From NCBI RefSeq assembly GCF_013170825.1, contig NZ_CP033365.1:4228001-4292000 (forward strand): a stretch of DNA of 64,000 nucleotides, read 5' to 3'. The notes below the pieces were generated by a model, which was given only the letters and a program-made list of their open reading frames with translations, made no database searches and was not told where the DNA came from. Shown here in pieces: positions 7,953-15,264 of this stretch (position 1 is the first letter of the stretch; the number at the start of each line of letters is the position of its first letter). The stretch comes from Mesorhizobium sp. NZP2298. Lineage in GTDB: Bacteria; Pseudomonadota; Alphaproteobacteria; Rhizobiales; Rhizobiaceae. The position numbers were made by a program, and so were the translations under genes.

Positions 7953-8888
7953 TTATTCCGACAGTGTTTTTCGGCCTGATGTTCGCATGGATGTCAGGCC
8001 GATTTCTTGTGCTATGTCGATAAACGCCCTCAGCTTCGGCGCCATCGCCGCCCGGCGCGGGAAGTAGAGGAACAGGCCAGGTTCCTCGATCGCTGATTGC
8101 GGCAGCACCTGCACCAGGCGGCCGGCCGCAAGATCCGCGCGCGCCAGTGGTTCGAACAGATAGGCAAGGCCTACTCCGGCAAGCGCCAGGTCAATCGCGG
8201 CGAGCGAATCCGTGACGATGGCCGTTCCGCCGGTCTCTATGACGACATCCTTGCCGTCCTCCGCCAAATCCCAGCGATAGAGCGCGCCGGAGCGGACAAG
8301 CCGGTAACCGATGCAATTGTGGTTGACGAGATCGGCTATGCTGCGCGGGCGGCCACGGCGCCCGATATAGGCGGGAGAGGCGACGATGACGGCTTTGAAC
8401 GGAGGCGTGAGCCGCACGGCGACCATATCCTGCGCGATCATCTCGCCCAGCCGGATCCCTGCGTCAAAACCTTCGCCGACGATGTCGACCAGCCCCTGGT
8501 CGGCGAAGATCTCCACCGTGATGTCCGGATAGCGCTCGGCCATGGCCGCGACGACCGGGGTCGCCGCCAATGGGATCGCGATGTTGGAGGCATTGATCCT
8601 GAGCAGGCCGGACGGCTTGCCCTTGACACTGCGGATACGATCCATCCGTTCGGCAATATCCTGAAGGGCAGGGGCCACCGTTTCCACCAGTGCCTTGCCT
8701 GCCTCGGTGAGCGAAACGCTGCGTGTCGTACGTGCGAACAGGGGCTGACCGACCCGCTCCTCGACAAGGCGCACCGCATGGCTGACAGCGGACGGACTCA
8801 TGCCGAGTTCGGCGGCTGCAAGCGCGAAGCCGCCGCGCCGGGCAACGGCAACGACGACAGGCAGATGGCTGAGCAGATCGCGATCCAT
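7953..8888 (-). CDS. LysR family transcriptional regulator
   Basis: A 311-residue LysR-type regulator. The N-terminal winged helix-turn-helix (about 3-60) includes GGFALAAAELGMSPSAVSHA, and the remaining part is the periplasmic-binding-protein-like effector domain (about 90-290) with DAGIRLGE and FLYFPRRAAMAPKLRAFID. The latter features are typical of the CrgA/YafC-like subgroup. It is transcribed away from the NTF2-like and aldo/keto reductase genes, with a LysR-box-like inverted repeat in the 116-bp spacer. It therefore probably controls that pair. The effector is unknown. Confidence 0.9.
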   Translation of the reverse strand: MDRDLLSHLPVVVAVARRGGFALAAAELGMSPSAVSHAVRLVEERVGQPLFARTTRSVSLTEAGKALVETVAPALQDIAERMDRIRSVKGKPSGLLRINASNIAIPLAATPVVAAMAERYPDITVEIFADQGLVDIVGEGFDAGIRLGEMIAQDMVAVRLTPPFKAVIVASPAYIGRRGRPRSIADLVNHNCIGYRLVRSGALYRWDLAEDGKDVVIETGGTAIVTDSLAAIDLALAGVGLAYLFEPLARADLAAGRLVQVLPQSAIEEPGLFLYFPRRAAMAPKLRAFIDIAQEIGLTSMRTSGRKTLSE

Positions 8889-8911
8889 TCATGAATGATA
8901 TCGCATGGTCC

Positions 8912-8926
8912 TTGCGAACAATGCAA
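8912..8926. promoter_or_regulatory. candidate LysR box (TTGC-N7-GCAA)
   Basis: The interrupted palindrome TTGC (8912-8915), 7 nt, GCAA (8923-8926) fits the T-N11-A frame of LysR operators. It lies in the spacer between the LysR gene and the NTF2-like gene. A second short palindrome, ATTCATGAAT (8887-8896), overlaps the LysR start codon and may serve autoregulation. The assignment rests on position and symmetry only. Confidence 0.5.
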
Positions 8927-9004
8927 CCTTATCGATGCCAAGACACCGATCCACATTGTCGCCGGCACATCCGCGATTGGCTGATGGCATTGAGGAGAAA
9001 AGAT

Positions 9005-9532
9005 ATGAATGCGTTGAAGCACGTAACTTTCGCGGCCGGCATGGCGCTGTCGCCGGTCGATGCCGGCGGGACGGAATCGTCCGCCTGGCAAGCGCTCGCG
9101 GACGAACGCGCGGTCATCCGTATAGCCGATGCCATCGACCGCGCCGTCGACGCGCAGGACTGGAAACTCGCGCGCAGCTATTTCGCGGATCGGGTTGCCG
9201 CTGACTTCAGTAGCCTGTCGGGGCAGCCCGCGGCCATCATTGCCTCCGACGATCTGATCGGCGCCTGGGCCGGCAATCTCAAGGGTTCGAAGACAAGCCT
9301 GCACCTGCGCACCAATCACCAGGTCGTTCTCGAGGCGGACACGGCGACCGTCCTGTCGAACGGCTATGCCTGGAACCGGATGGAAGGCAATGGCGACCCG
9401 CTTTGGGAGGTCTGGGGCACGTATGAGCACAAGCTGACGCGCGCCGCCACCGACTGGAAGGTCGACGGCTTCGCCTTCCACATGACGCATGAGCGCGGCA
9501 ACCCTTGGGTCAAGGCGACGCCGGGCCAGTGA
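9005..9532 (+). CDS. nuclear transport factor 2 / SnoaL-like protein
   Basis: A 175-residue protein with an NTF2-like fold pattern: helix (IADAIDRAVDAQDWKLARSYF), then strands ending HLRTNHQVVLEADTATVLSNGYAW and EVWGTYEHKLTRAATDWKVDGFAF. Such small domains act as isomerases, dehydratases or ligand-binding proteins, and nothing here fixes the role. ATG 9005 follows TTGAGGAGAAAAGAT, a good ribosome-binding site; upstream in-frame extensions lie in the promoter region. The first 20 residues are hydrophobic but make a poor signal peptide. It is the first gene after the divergent LysR regulator and is followed by the aldo/keto reductase. Confidence 0.78.
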   Translation: MNALKHVTFAAGMALSPVDAGGTESSAWQALADERAVIRIADAIDRAVDAQDWKLARSYFADRVAADFSSLSGQPAAIIASDDLIGAWAGNLKGSKTSLHLRTNHQVVLEADTATVLSNGYAWNRMEGNGDPLWEVWGTYEHKLTRAATDWKVDGFAFHMTHERGNPWVKATPGQ

Positions 9533-9569
9533 TGCCACGGCACTCGCCATCAAGCATTGGAAGACGATC

Positions 9570-10679
9570 ATGACCATGACCTACTACACGCTCGGCAACA
9601 GCGGCCTCAGGGTCAGCCAGCTGGCGCTGGGCACCATGACGTTCGGCAAGGAATGGGGCTGGGGAGCCGACAGGGACACGGCCCGCGCGATGTTCGACGC
9701 CTATGTCGAGGCGGGCGGCAATTTCTTTGACACGGCGGACCTCTACACCGGGGGCACCGCCGAAGCCTGGCTTGGCGAATTCATCGCCGAGCGGGGCTTG
9801 CGCGATACCGCGGTGATCGCCAGCAAGTTCACCATGAACATGCAGCCCGGCAATCCCAATGCCGGCGGCAACGGCCGCAAGAACATCATGCGCGCGATAG
9901 ACGCTTCACTGAAGCGGTTGGGCACCGACTATATGGATCTCTATCTCATGCATGTGTGGGACAGGCTGACGCCGGCCGAAGAGGTCATGCGCACCCTGGA
10001 TGACCTGGTGCGGGTGGGCAAGGTGCGCCATGTCGGCCTGTCCGATGTGCCAGCTTGGTATGCGGGGCGGGCACAGGCGATCGCCGAGTTGCGCGGATAT
10101 GAACCGGTTTCGGCGCTGCAGCTCGAATACTCCCTCGCCGAACGCTCGATCGAGAATGAGTTCGTGCCATTCGGCATGCGCCATGGCGCCGGCATCATGG
10201 TCTGGAGCCCGCTGGCCAGCGGGCTGCTCAGCGGCAAATACCGGCCGGTCCAGGCTGGAAATGCTGGCCGGCTCGACGGGTTTCGCAACTCGACGCATCC
10301 GGGCTTCCAGAAATTCACCGAGCGCAACTGGACTATCGTGGCCGAGCTCGAGAAGGTTGCGTCCCAACTCGGCCGCAGCATGCCGCAGGTCGCGATCAAC
10401 TGGGTGGCGACGCAGCCGGGGATCGCAACGGTGATCCTGGGTGCGACGACGCTCAGCCAGATCGCGGACAATCTCGGTGCGCTGGACTTCGAGATTCCGG
10501 CCGAACTTCGCGACCGGCTGGATTTGGTCAGCGGAACCCCTGCGCCATTCCCCTATTCCTATTTCGGGCCGCAGATACAGGCGCGCGTCACCGGCGGTGC
10601 TGCAACCGGCGACAAGCCCTCCGGCTACGCGTCGCCGGTGCTTGTCGAGGGCGAGCCGGCCGGCGTATCCACGGACTGA
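9570..10679 (+). CDS. aldo/keto reductase
   Basis: A 369-residue NADPH-dependent oxidoreductase of the aldo/keto reductase superfamily. The catalytic tetrad is recognisable: D54 and Y59 in FDTADLYTGG, K86 in IASKFT and H128 in LYLMHVWD. The cofactor segment VAINWVATQPGIATVILGAT is near the C-terminus. The ATG at 9570 heads MTMTYYTLGNSGLRVS, the usual family start; upstream extensions run into the NTF2-like gene. It sits 37 bp after that gene and probably shares its LysR control. The substrate is unknown. Confidence 0.9.
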   Translation: MTMTYYTLGNSGLRVSQLALGTMTFGKEWGWGADRDTARAMFDAYVEAGGNFFDTADLYTGGTAEAWLGEFIAERGLRDTAVIASKFTMNMQPGNPNAGGNGRKNIMRAIDASLKRLGTDYMDLYLMHVWDRLTPAEEVMRTLDDLVRVGKVRHVGLSDVPAWYAGRAQAIAELRGYEPVSALQLEYSLAERSIENEFVPFGMRHGAGIMVWSPLASGLLSGKYRPVQAGNAGRLDGFRNSTHPGFQKFTERNWTIVAELEKVASQLGRSMPQVAINWVATQPGIATVILGATTLSQIADNLGALDFEIPAELRDRLDLVSGTPAPFPYSYFGPQIQARVTGGAATGDKPSGYASPVLVEGEPAGVSTD

Positions 10680-10841
10680 TCGATCGGGCAGGGGTTACCG
10701 TGAATTTGCCGATTGGGCGCCTCGTGACATCGCGGCGCCCTTCGTGTATCGGAACTCGGCATCGTGCCAATGTTCGGGGCTCGGCGCCTGCGCGAGGGCG
10801 GCCAGCCCGGGCGCGACCACATGCAAAATGAAGAGGACCAG

Positions 10842-11564
10842 ATGACGGTGAAGCCCCTCTACCGACGTGTCTTGTTGAAAGCGTCGGGCGAAGCGTTGAT
10901 GGGCGAACAGCATTTCGGCATCGACGTCTCGGTCGTGGATCGCATCGCCGCCGACATCGCCGAGGCCCGTGCCCTGGGCATAGAGGTCGGCGTCGTCATC
11001 GGCGGCGGCAATATCTTCCGCGGCGTGGCCGTCGCCTCCAAGGGCGGAGACCGCGTCACCGGCGACCACATGGGCATGCTTGCCACGGTCATCAACTCAC
11101 TGGCGCTGCGCACCTCGCTGCACAAAATCGGCGTTGATGCGGTGGTGCTGTCGGCGATCGCCATGCCAGAACTCTGCGAGAGTTTTTCGCAACGCCAGGC
11201 AGACGCTTACATGAACCAGGGCAGGGTGGTGATCTTCGCCGGCGGCACTGGCAATCCGTTCTTCACCACTGATTCGGCCGCAGCGCTTCGCGCGGCTGAA
11301 ATCGGCGCGGATGCGCTGTTCAAGGGCACGCAGGTCGACGGTGTCTACTCGGCCGACCCGAAGAAGGACCCGAACGCGACCCGTTTCGAGCGCATCAGCC
11401 ATGCCGAAGTCATAAATCGCGGCCTTTCCATCATGGATACGGCAGCGATTGCACTTGCGCGCGAAAACAACATTCCGATAATCGTCTATTCGATCCACGA
11501 AAAAGGTGGTTTCGGCGATATTCTGAGGGGCGGCGGCCGCTGCACGGTCGTCGCGGACGATTGA
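10842..11564 (+). CDS. pyrH: UMP kinase
   Basis: A 240-residue hexameric kinase phosphorylating UMP to UDP with ATP, in the amino-acid-kinase fold. KASGEALMG, VVIGGGNIFRG, TGNPFFTTDSAAALRAAE and the DGVYSADPKKDP segment are diagnostic. The start at 10842 (MTVKPLYRRVLLK) is chosen over in-frame ATGs at 10764 and 10821 because it gives the family length and follows AGAGGA. It opens the pyrH-frr-uppS-cdsA run and is separated from tsf by the LysR/NTF2/AKR insertion. Confidence 0.97.
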   Translation: MTVKPLYRRVLLKASGEALMGEQHFGIDVSVVDRIAADIAEARALGIEVGVVIGGGNIFRGVAVASKGGDRVTGDHMGMLATVINSLALRTSLHKIGVDAVVLSAIAMPELCESFSQRQADAYMNQGRVVIFAGGTGNPFFTTDSAAALRAAEIGADALFKGTQVDGVYSADPKKDPNATRFERISHAEVINRGLSIMDTAAIALARENNIPIIVYSIHEKGGFGDILRGGGRCTVVADD

Positions 11565-11570
11565 TCCGGG

Positions 11571-11634
11571 GCCTGATCCCTAGAAAAGGGAAGCCGGCTT
11601 TTCGAAAATCAGGCTCGAACGGGGCCTTGCCCCG
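11571..11634 (+). promoter_or_regulatory. folded spacer between pyrH and frr
   Basis: The 109-bp pyrH-frr gap can form a branched structure. GCCTGAT (11571-11577) pairs with ATCAGGC (11608-11614) around a TCCCT/AGGGA hairpin (11577-11591) and the self-complementary AAGCCGGCTT (11591-11600). A further stem CGGGGC-ctt-GCCCCG follows at 11620-11634. No T-run follows, so a leader or processing role for frr is more likely than termination. This comes from inspection, not folding software. Confidence 0.4.
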
Positions 11635-11673
11635 AAGCAGTGAACCCGCGGCAGACGGGTCGAGGAGACTAAG

Positions 11674-12228
11674 ATGAGTGGTGAGTACGACGATCTCAAG
11701 CGGCGCATGGATGGGGCAATAGCCGCGTTCAAGCATGACCTGGCTTCGCTGCGGACCGGTCGCGCCTCCAGCAATCTGCTCGATGCCATCCAGGTGCAGG
11801 CCTACGGCACCACGATGCCGATCAACCAGGTCGCCAACGTTACCGTTCCGGAGCCGCGCATGATCTCGGTGTCGATCTGGGACAAGTCGATGGTTGGAGC
11901 CGTCGACCGCGCCATCCGGGAATCCAATCTGGGCTTCAACCCGATCGTGGACGGCACCAATCTCAGGATTCCGCTGCCGGAGCTCAACGAGCAGCGCCGC
12001 AAGGAACTGGTCAAGATCTCGCATGGCTATGCCGAGAACGCCCGCGTCGCCGCGCGCCATGTGCGCCGCGACGGCATGGACTTCCTGAAGAAGGCGGAGA
12101 AGGACGGCACCATCAGCGAGGACGATCAGCGCAAGCGTTCGGACCAGGTCCAGAAGCTCACAGACGAAACAATCAGCACCATCGATCATCTGCTTTCCGA
12201 CAAGGAAGCTGAAATCATGCAGGTTTAG
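11674..12228 (+). CDS. frr: ribosome recycling factor
   Basis: A 184-residue two-domain protein that splits post-termination ribosomes together with EF-G. The sequence is a full match to the family: [44 protein letters not shown] and [16 protein letters not shown], ending in the three-helix domain. Length is normal. A clear ribosome-binding site (GAGGAGACTAAG) precedes the ATG. It lies between pyrH and uppS as in other proteobacteria, but without dxr directly after it. Confidence 0.98.
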   Translation: MSGEYDDLKRRMDGAIAAFKHDLASLRTGRASSNLLDAIQVQAYGTTMPINQVANVTVPEPRMISVSIWDKSMVGAVDRAIRESNLGFNPIVDGTNLRIPLPELNEQRRKELVKISHGYAENARVAARHVRRDGMDFLKKAEKDGTISEDDQRKRSDQVQKLTDETISTIDHLLSDKEAEIMQV

Positions 12229-12260
12229 GGTTGGCCGCAGGCTGACCCGAAAGCGAGATC

Positions 12261-12995
12261 ATGACAACGCCCGCGCATGTCGCGATCATCATGGATGGAA
12301 ATGGACGCTGGGCCAAGTCGCGCGGCATGCCGAGGCTTGCCGGTCATCGCGCCGGCGTCGAGGCGTTGCGCAAGACGGTGCGCGCGGCACCGGATCTCGG
12401 TATCTCCTTCCTGACCGTCTATGCTTTCTCTTCGGAGAACTGGTCGCGGCCGAAGTCCGAAGTCAGCGACCTGATGGGACTGTTGAAGCTTTTCATCCGC
12501 CGCGATCTCGCCGAGCTCCATCAGAGCGGCGTGCGGGTCAGGATCATCGGCGACAGGGCAGGGCTGCAGGCCGACATCAGAGGGCTGCTCGACGAGGCCG
12601 AATCGCTTACCGCCGGCAACGAAGCGCTGACACTGGTCATCGCCTTCAACTATGGCGGGCGCGACGAGATCGTTCGCACGGCGCGCAAGCTTGCTTCGGC
12701 GGTGGCGCGCGGCGAGATCGACAGCGAAGCGATCACCGCCGAAAGCTTTGCCGGCTGTCTCGACACGCAAGGCATTCCCGATCCGGAACTGGTCATACGC
12801 ACCAGTGGCGAGCTTCGCCTGTCCAACTTCCTCTTGTGGCAGGCCGCCTATAGCGAGCTGGTGTTCCTGCCTTGCTATTGGCCCGATTTCAGCCGCGAGC
12901 ACCTCGCCGAGGCCTTGCGCGAATTTGCCGGCCGCGAACGCCGTTTCGGCGGATTGGGCCCGCAAGACGTCGCGTCGCGACCGGCCGCGGGATGA
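12261..12995 (+). CDS. uppS: isoprenyl transferase (undecaprenyl diphosphate synthase)
   Basis: A 244-residue cis-prenyltransferase that extends farnesyl diphosphate with isopentenyl diphosphate to make the C55 carrier for peptidoglycan and O-antigen. [14 protein letters not shown] holds the catalytic Asp and phosphate-binding Gly-Arg, followed by [22 protein letters not shown] and the C-terminal [16 protein letters not shown]. All are intact. The ATG at 12261 fits the family. Its stop overlaps the cdsA start (ATGA). Confidence 0.97.
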   Translation: MTTPAHVAIIMDGNGRWAKSRGMPRLAGHRAGVEALRKTVRAAPDLGISFLTVYAFSSENWSRPKSEVSDLMGLLKLFIRRDLAELHQSGVRVRIIGDRAGLQADIRGLLDEAESLTAGNEALTLVIAFNYGGRDEIVRTARKLASAVARGEIDSEAITAESFAGCLDTQGIPDPELVIRTSGELRLSNFLLWQAAYSELVFLPCYWPDFSREHLAEALREFAGRERRFGGLGPQDVASRPAAG

Positions 12996-13807
12996 GCAAC
13001 CTTCAGCTCCGCGTCATTTCAGCGGTCGTGCTTGCCGTCATCGCCCTTGGCCTGACCTGGCTTGGCGGCCTGCCTTTCCGACTGCTGTGCGCAGCCATGG
13101 TGGCGATGATCTTTTACGAGTGGACACGCATGTCGCGGCCTGTCACGGCCCATGGGCTGGGCTTCCTGCCCGAGGCGCTGGCGGTTGTTTTCATCGGCGC
13201 CCTGATCGCCGGCCTTCCTGCGTTCTGGCTGCTGCTGCTTGCCGTGATTCTGATTGCCGTGACGGCGATTGCCGCCCTGGTTCGCCAGACCGGGCAGTGG
13301 GAGGCAAGCGGTCTTGCCTATGCCAGCGTGTCCGGCCTGTCGCTTGCTCTGCTGCGCGATGGCGACCATGCGGGCCTCGTCGCCATACTGTTCTTGTTCG
13401 CGGTCGTCTGGGCGACCGACATTTTTGCCTATTTCGTTGGACGCGCAGTCGGCGGTCCCAAACTCGCGCCGTCGATTTCACCCGGCAAGACGCGCAGCGG
13501 CGCGCTGGGCGGCGCTGTCGGTGGTGTCGTTGCCGGGGTTATGCTGGCAGCCGCCGCCGGTGCCGGGAACCTGGCGCTGCTCGGCCTTGTGGCACTCGTG
13601 CTTTCGATCGTGGCCCAGGCCGGTGACCTGTTCGAATCCTGGGTCAAGCGGCGGCACGGCTGCAAGGATTCGGGTGTCCTCATTCCGGGCCATGGCGGCG
13701 TGATGGACCGTGTCGACGGGCTTGTCGCGGCGGCTCTCGCCCTGTACGTCATTGGCTGGATTTCGGCGGGCGCCGATCATCCGGCACAGGGGCTGTTTCC
13801 GATTTGA
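12992..13807 (+). CDS. cdsA: phosphatidate cytidylyltransferase
   Basis: A 271-residue polytopic inner-membrane enzyme making CDP-diacylglycerol from phosphatidic acid and CTP, the branch point for phospholipids. It has about seven to eight hydrophobic segments and the C-terminal CDP-DAG synthase signature: [10 protein letters not shown], then [12 protein letters not shown] (roughly 226-249). The start at 12992 overlaps the uppS stop by 4 bp, and longer upstream readings lie over uppS. A 31-codon open frame follows its stop immediately. Confidence 0.96.
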   Translation: MSNLQLRVISAVVLAVIALGLTWLGGLPFRLLCAAMVAMIFYEWTRMSRPVTAHGLGFLPEALAVVFIGALIAGLPAFWLLLLAVILIAVTAIAALVRQTGQWEASGLAYASVSGLSLALLRDGDHAGLVAILFLFAVVWATDIFAYFVGRAVGGPKLAPSISPGKTRSGALGGAVGGVVAGVMLAAAAGAGNLALLGLVALVLSIVAQAGDLFESWVKRRHGCKDSGVLIPGHGGVMDRVDGLVAAALALYVIGWISAGADHPAQGLFPI

Positions 13808-13903
13808 ATGATGCCGTTCCACGATCTGGTGCGGACGCGCCTTGGATTCGCCTGGATTGATGTCACAGTCACGGCGCAACTGCGGAAGAATTTGAGGGCC
13901 TGA
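13808..13903 (+). CDS. 31-codon open frame filling the cdsA-rseP gap (hypothetical)
   Basis: Directly after the cdsA TGA an ATG-ATG pair opens a 31-codon frame (MMPFHDLVRT to RKNLRA) that ends with a TGA two bases before the rseP TTG start. It fills the spacer almost exactly. I recognise no domain, and the upstream ribosome-binding site is weak. It could be a small coupling peptide, a remnant of a lost gene, or chance. Caulobacter has dxr at this place. Confidence 0.3.
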   Translation: MMPFHDLVRTRLGFAWIDVTVTAQLRKNLRA

Positions 13904-13904
13904 A

Positions 13905-15047
13905 TTGAACGAGATTCTTCACGCGATTTTCAGCACGGAAGGTTTCTTTCTGGGCACGCTAGTGCCGTTTCTCTTCGTGCTGACCGTGGTGGTGTTCGTC
14001 CACGAGATGGGCCATTACCTCGTCGGCCGCTGGTGCGGCATCGGGGTCAAGGCCTTTTCGATCGGCTTCGGTCCCGAACTCATCGGTTTCAACGACAGGC
14101 ATGGCACGCGCTGGAAGCTTTGCGCCATACCGCTTGGCGGCTATGTCAAATTTGTCGGCGACATGAACGCCACCTCCAGCCAGCCTACCTCGGATGAACT
14201 CGAGACGCTGACCGACGAGGAGCGCAAGGTCGCCTTTCACACCCAGGCGATCTGGAAGCGCGCGGCGACCGTGGCGGCCGGGCCTCTGTTCAACTTCCTG
14301 CTGACGATCGTCGTCTTTGCCGTCCTGTTTGCGGCCTATGGGCGGTATGTCTCGGAGCCCATGGTGGCGGAGGTTACGACAGACAGTCCCGCGGCGAAGG
14401 CCGGCATCCTGCCCGGGGATCGATTCGTCAGCGTCGACGGCAGCAAGGTCGAAACGTTCGGCGATGTGCAGCGGCTGGTTTCGGGCCGGGCCGGCGATAC
14501 CATCACCTTCGTCATGCTGCGCGATGGCAAGGAAGTCACGGTCACCGCGACCCCGCAGTTGATGGAGCAGGAAGACGCGCTCGGCAACAAGGTCAAGGTC
14601 GCGGTGATCGGCGTCGTCAACAACAAGGAACTCGGCCAGCCCCGCCTCATTACCTACACGCCGGTCGGTGCCGTGGCGGCCGCCGTCGAGGAAACTGGCC
14701 ACGTCATCGAGCGCACCGGCCAGTTCCTGAAGCGTTTCGCCGCGGGGCGCGAGGACAAGTGCCAGTTGGGTGGTCCCGTCAAGATCGCCGACATGGCAGG
14801 CAAGGCGGCGAAACTGGGTTTCGAGTGGCTGGTTCAGCTCGTGGCGCTGTTGTCTGTCGGGATAGGTATTCTCAATCTTTTGCCGATTCCCCCCCTCGAC
14901 GGCGGCCATCTGTTGTTCTACGGGGTGGAGGCCGTCATTCGCCGACCGGTGTCGGAACGGATGATGGAAATGGCCTATCGAGCCGGTCTGCTCCTTGTCC
15001 TGTGCTTCATGGGTTTCGTGTTCTGGAATGATCTCTTTGGATGCTGA
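13905..15047 (+). CDS. rseP: site-2 metalloprotease RseP/MmpA
   Basis: A 380-residue inner-membrane zinc protease performing intramembrane cleavage (RseA in E. coli, PodJ in Caulobacter). The zinc motif HEMGH lies at 33-37 in the first membrane helix, one PDZ domain follows (about 150-210, including AGILPGDRFVSVDG), and the C-terminal LNLLPIPPLDGGHLL supplies the third metal ligand. No ATG fits; TTG 13905 has GAGG upstream at good spacing and gives the complete family N-terminus. It precedes bamA, as in other proteobacteria. Confidence 0.95.
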   Translation: MNEILHAIFSTEGFFLGTLVPFLFVLTVVVFVHEMGHYLVGRWCGIGVKAFSIGFGPELIGFNDRHGTRWKLCAIPLGGYVKFVGDMNATSSQPTSDELETLTDEERKVAFHTQAIWKRAATVAAGPLFNFLLTIVVFAVLFAAYGRYVSEPMVAEVTTDSPAAKAGILPGDRFVSVDGSKVETFGDVQRLVSGRAGDTITFVMLRDGKEVTVTATPQLMEQEDALGNKVKVAVIGVVNNKELGQPRLITYTPVGAVAAAVEETGHVIERTGQFLKRFAAGREDKCQLGGPVKIADMAGKAAKLGFEWLVQLVALLSVGIGILNLLPIPPLDGGHLLFYGVEAVIRRPVSERMMEMAYRAGLLLVLCFMGFVFWNDLFGC

Positions 15048-15051
15048 AATC

Positions 15052-15144
15052 ATGAAGAAATTCGGCTTCGACATGGCCAATGTTGAGACGCCGTTTACCA
15101 TGCACGGGGATATGAGTGACGCGAAAGCCACGCACCAGGGTTAA
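15052..15144 (+). CDS. 30-codon open frame between rseP and bamA (hypothetical)
   Basis: A short frame (MKKFGFDMAN to KATHQG) begins 4 bp after the rseP stop and ends 120 bp before bamA. The start lacks a convincing ribosome-binding site, and the product matches nothing I recognise. It is listed because it is the only frame in this spacer and starts in coupling distance of rseP. Confidence 0.2.
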   Translation: MKKFGFDMANVETPFTMHGDMSDAKATHQG

Positions 15145-15195
15145 GTAAATACAAATTAACCAGAAGCCTTGCGTGTAGGGAAAATCCGGTTAATA

Positions 15196-15252
15196 CGGTA
15201 GGGGAAATTACCGCACGTCCGGTTTTCTCGCCGTGGGGACTACGAGAAAAGG
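15196..15252 (+). promoter_or_regulatory. bamA leader with hairpins next to the ribosome-binding site
   Basis: Upstream of bamA, the perfect 8-bp inverted repeat TTTTCTCG (15223-15230)/CGAGAAAA (15243-15250) closes a 12-nt loop. Its 3' arm runs into AAAAGG, the only purine-rich stretch before the ATG at 15265. A smaller repeat CGGTA/TACCG (15196-15213) precedes it. Folding would partly hide the ribosome-binding site. A regulatory role is inference. Confidence 0.4.
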
Positions 15253-15264
15253 TTATTAAGCCCG

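Noticed and set aside
12652..13626. 324-codon plus-strand frame across uppS and cdsA
   Set aside because: Arg/Ala/Ser-rich out-of-frame reading of two well-defined genes.
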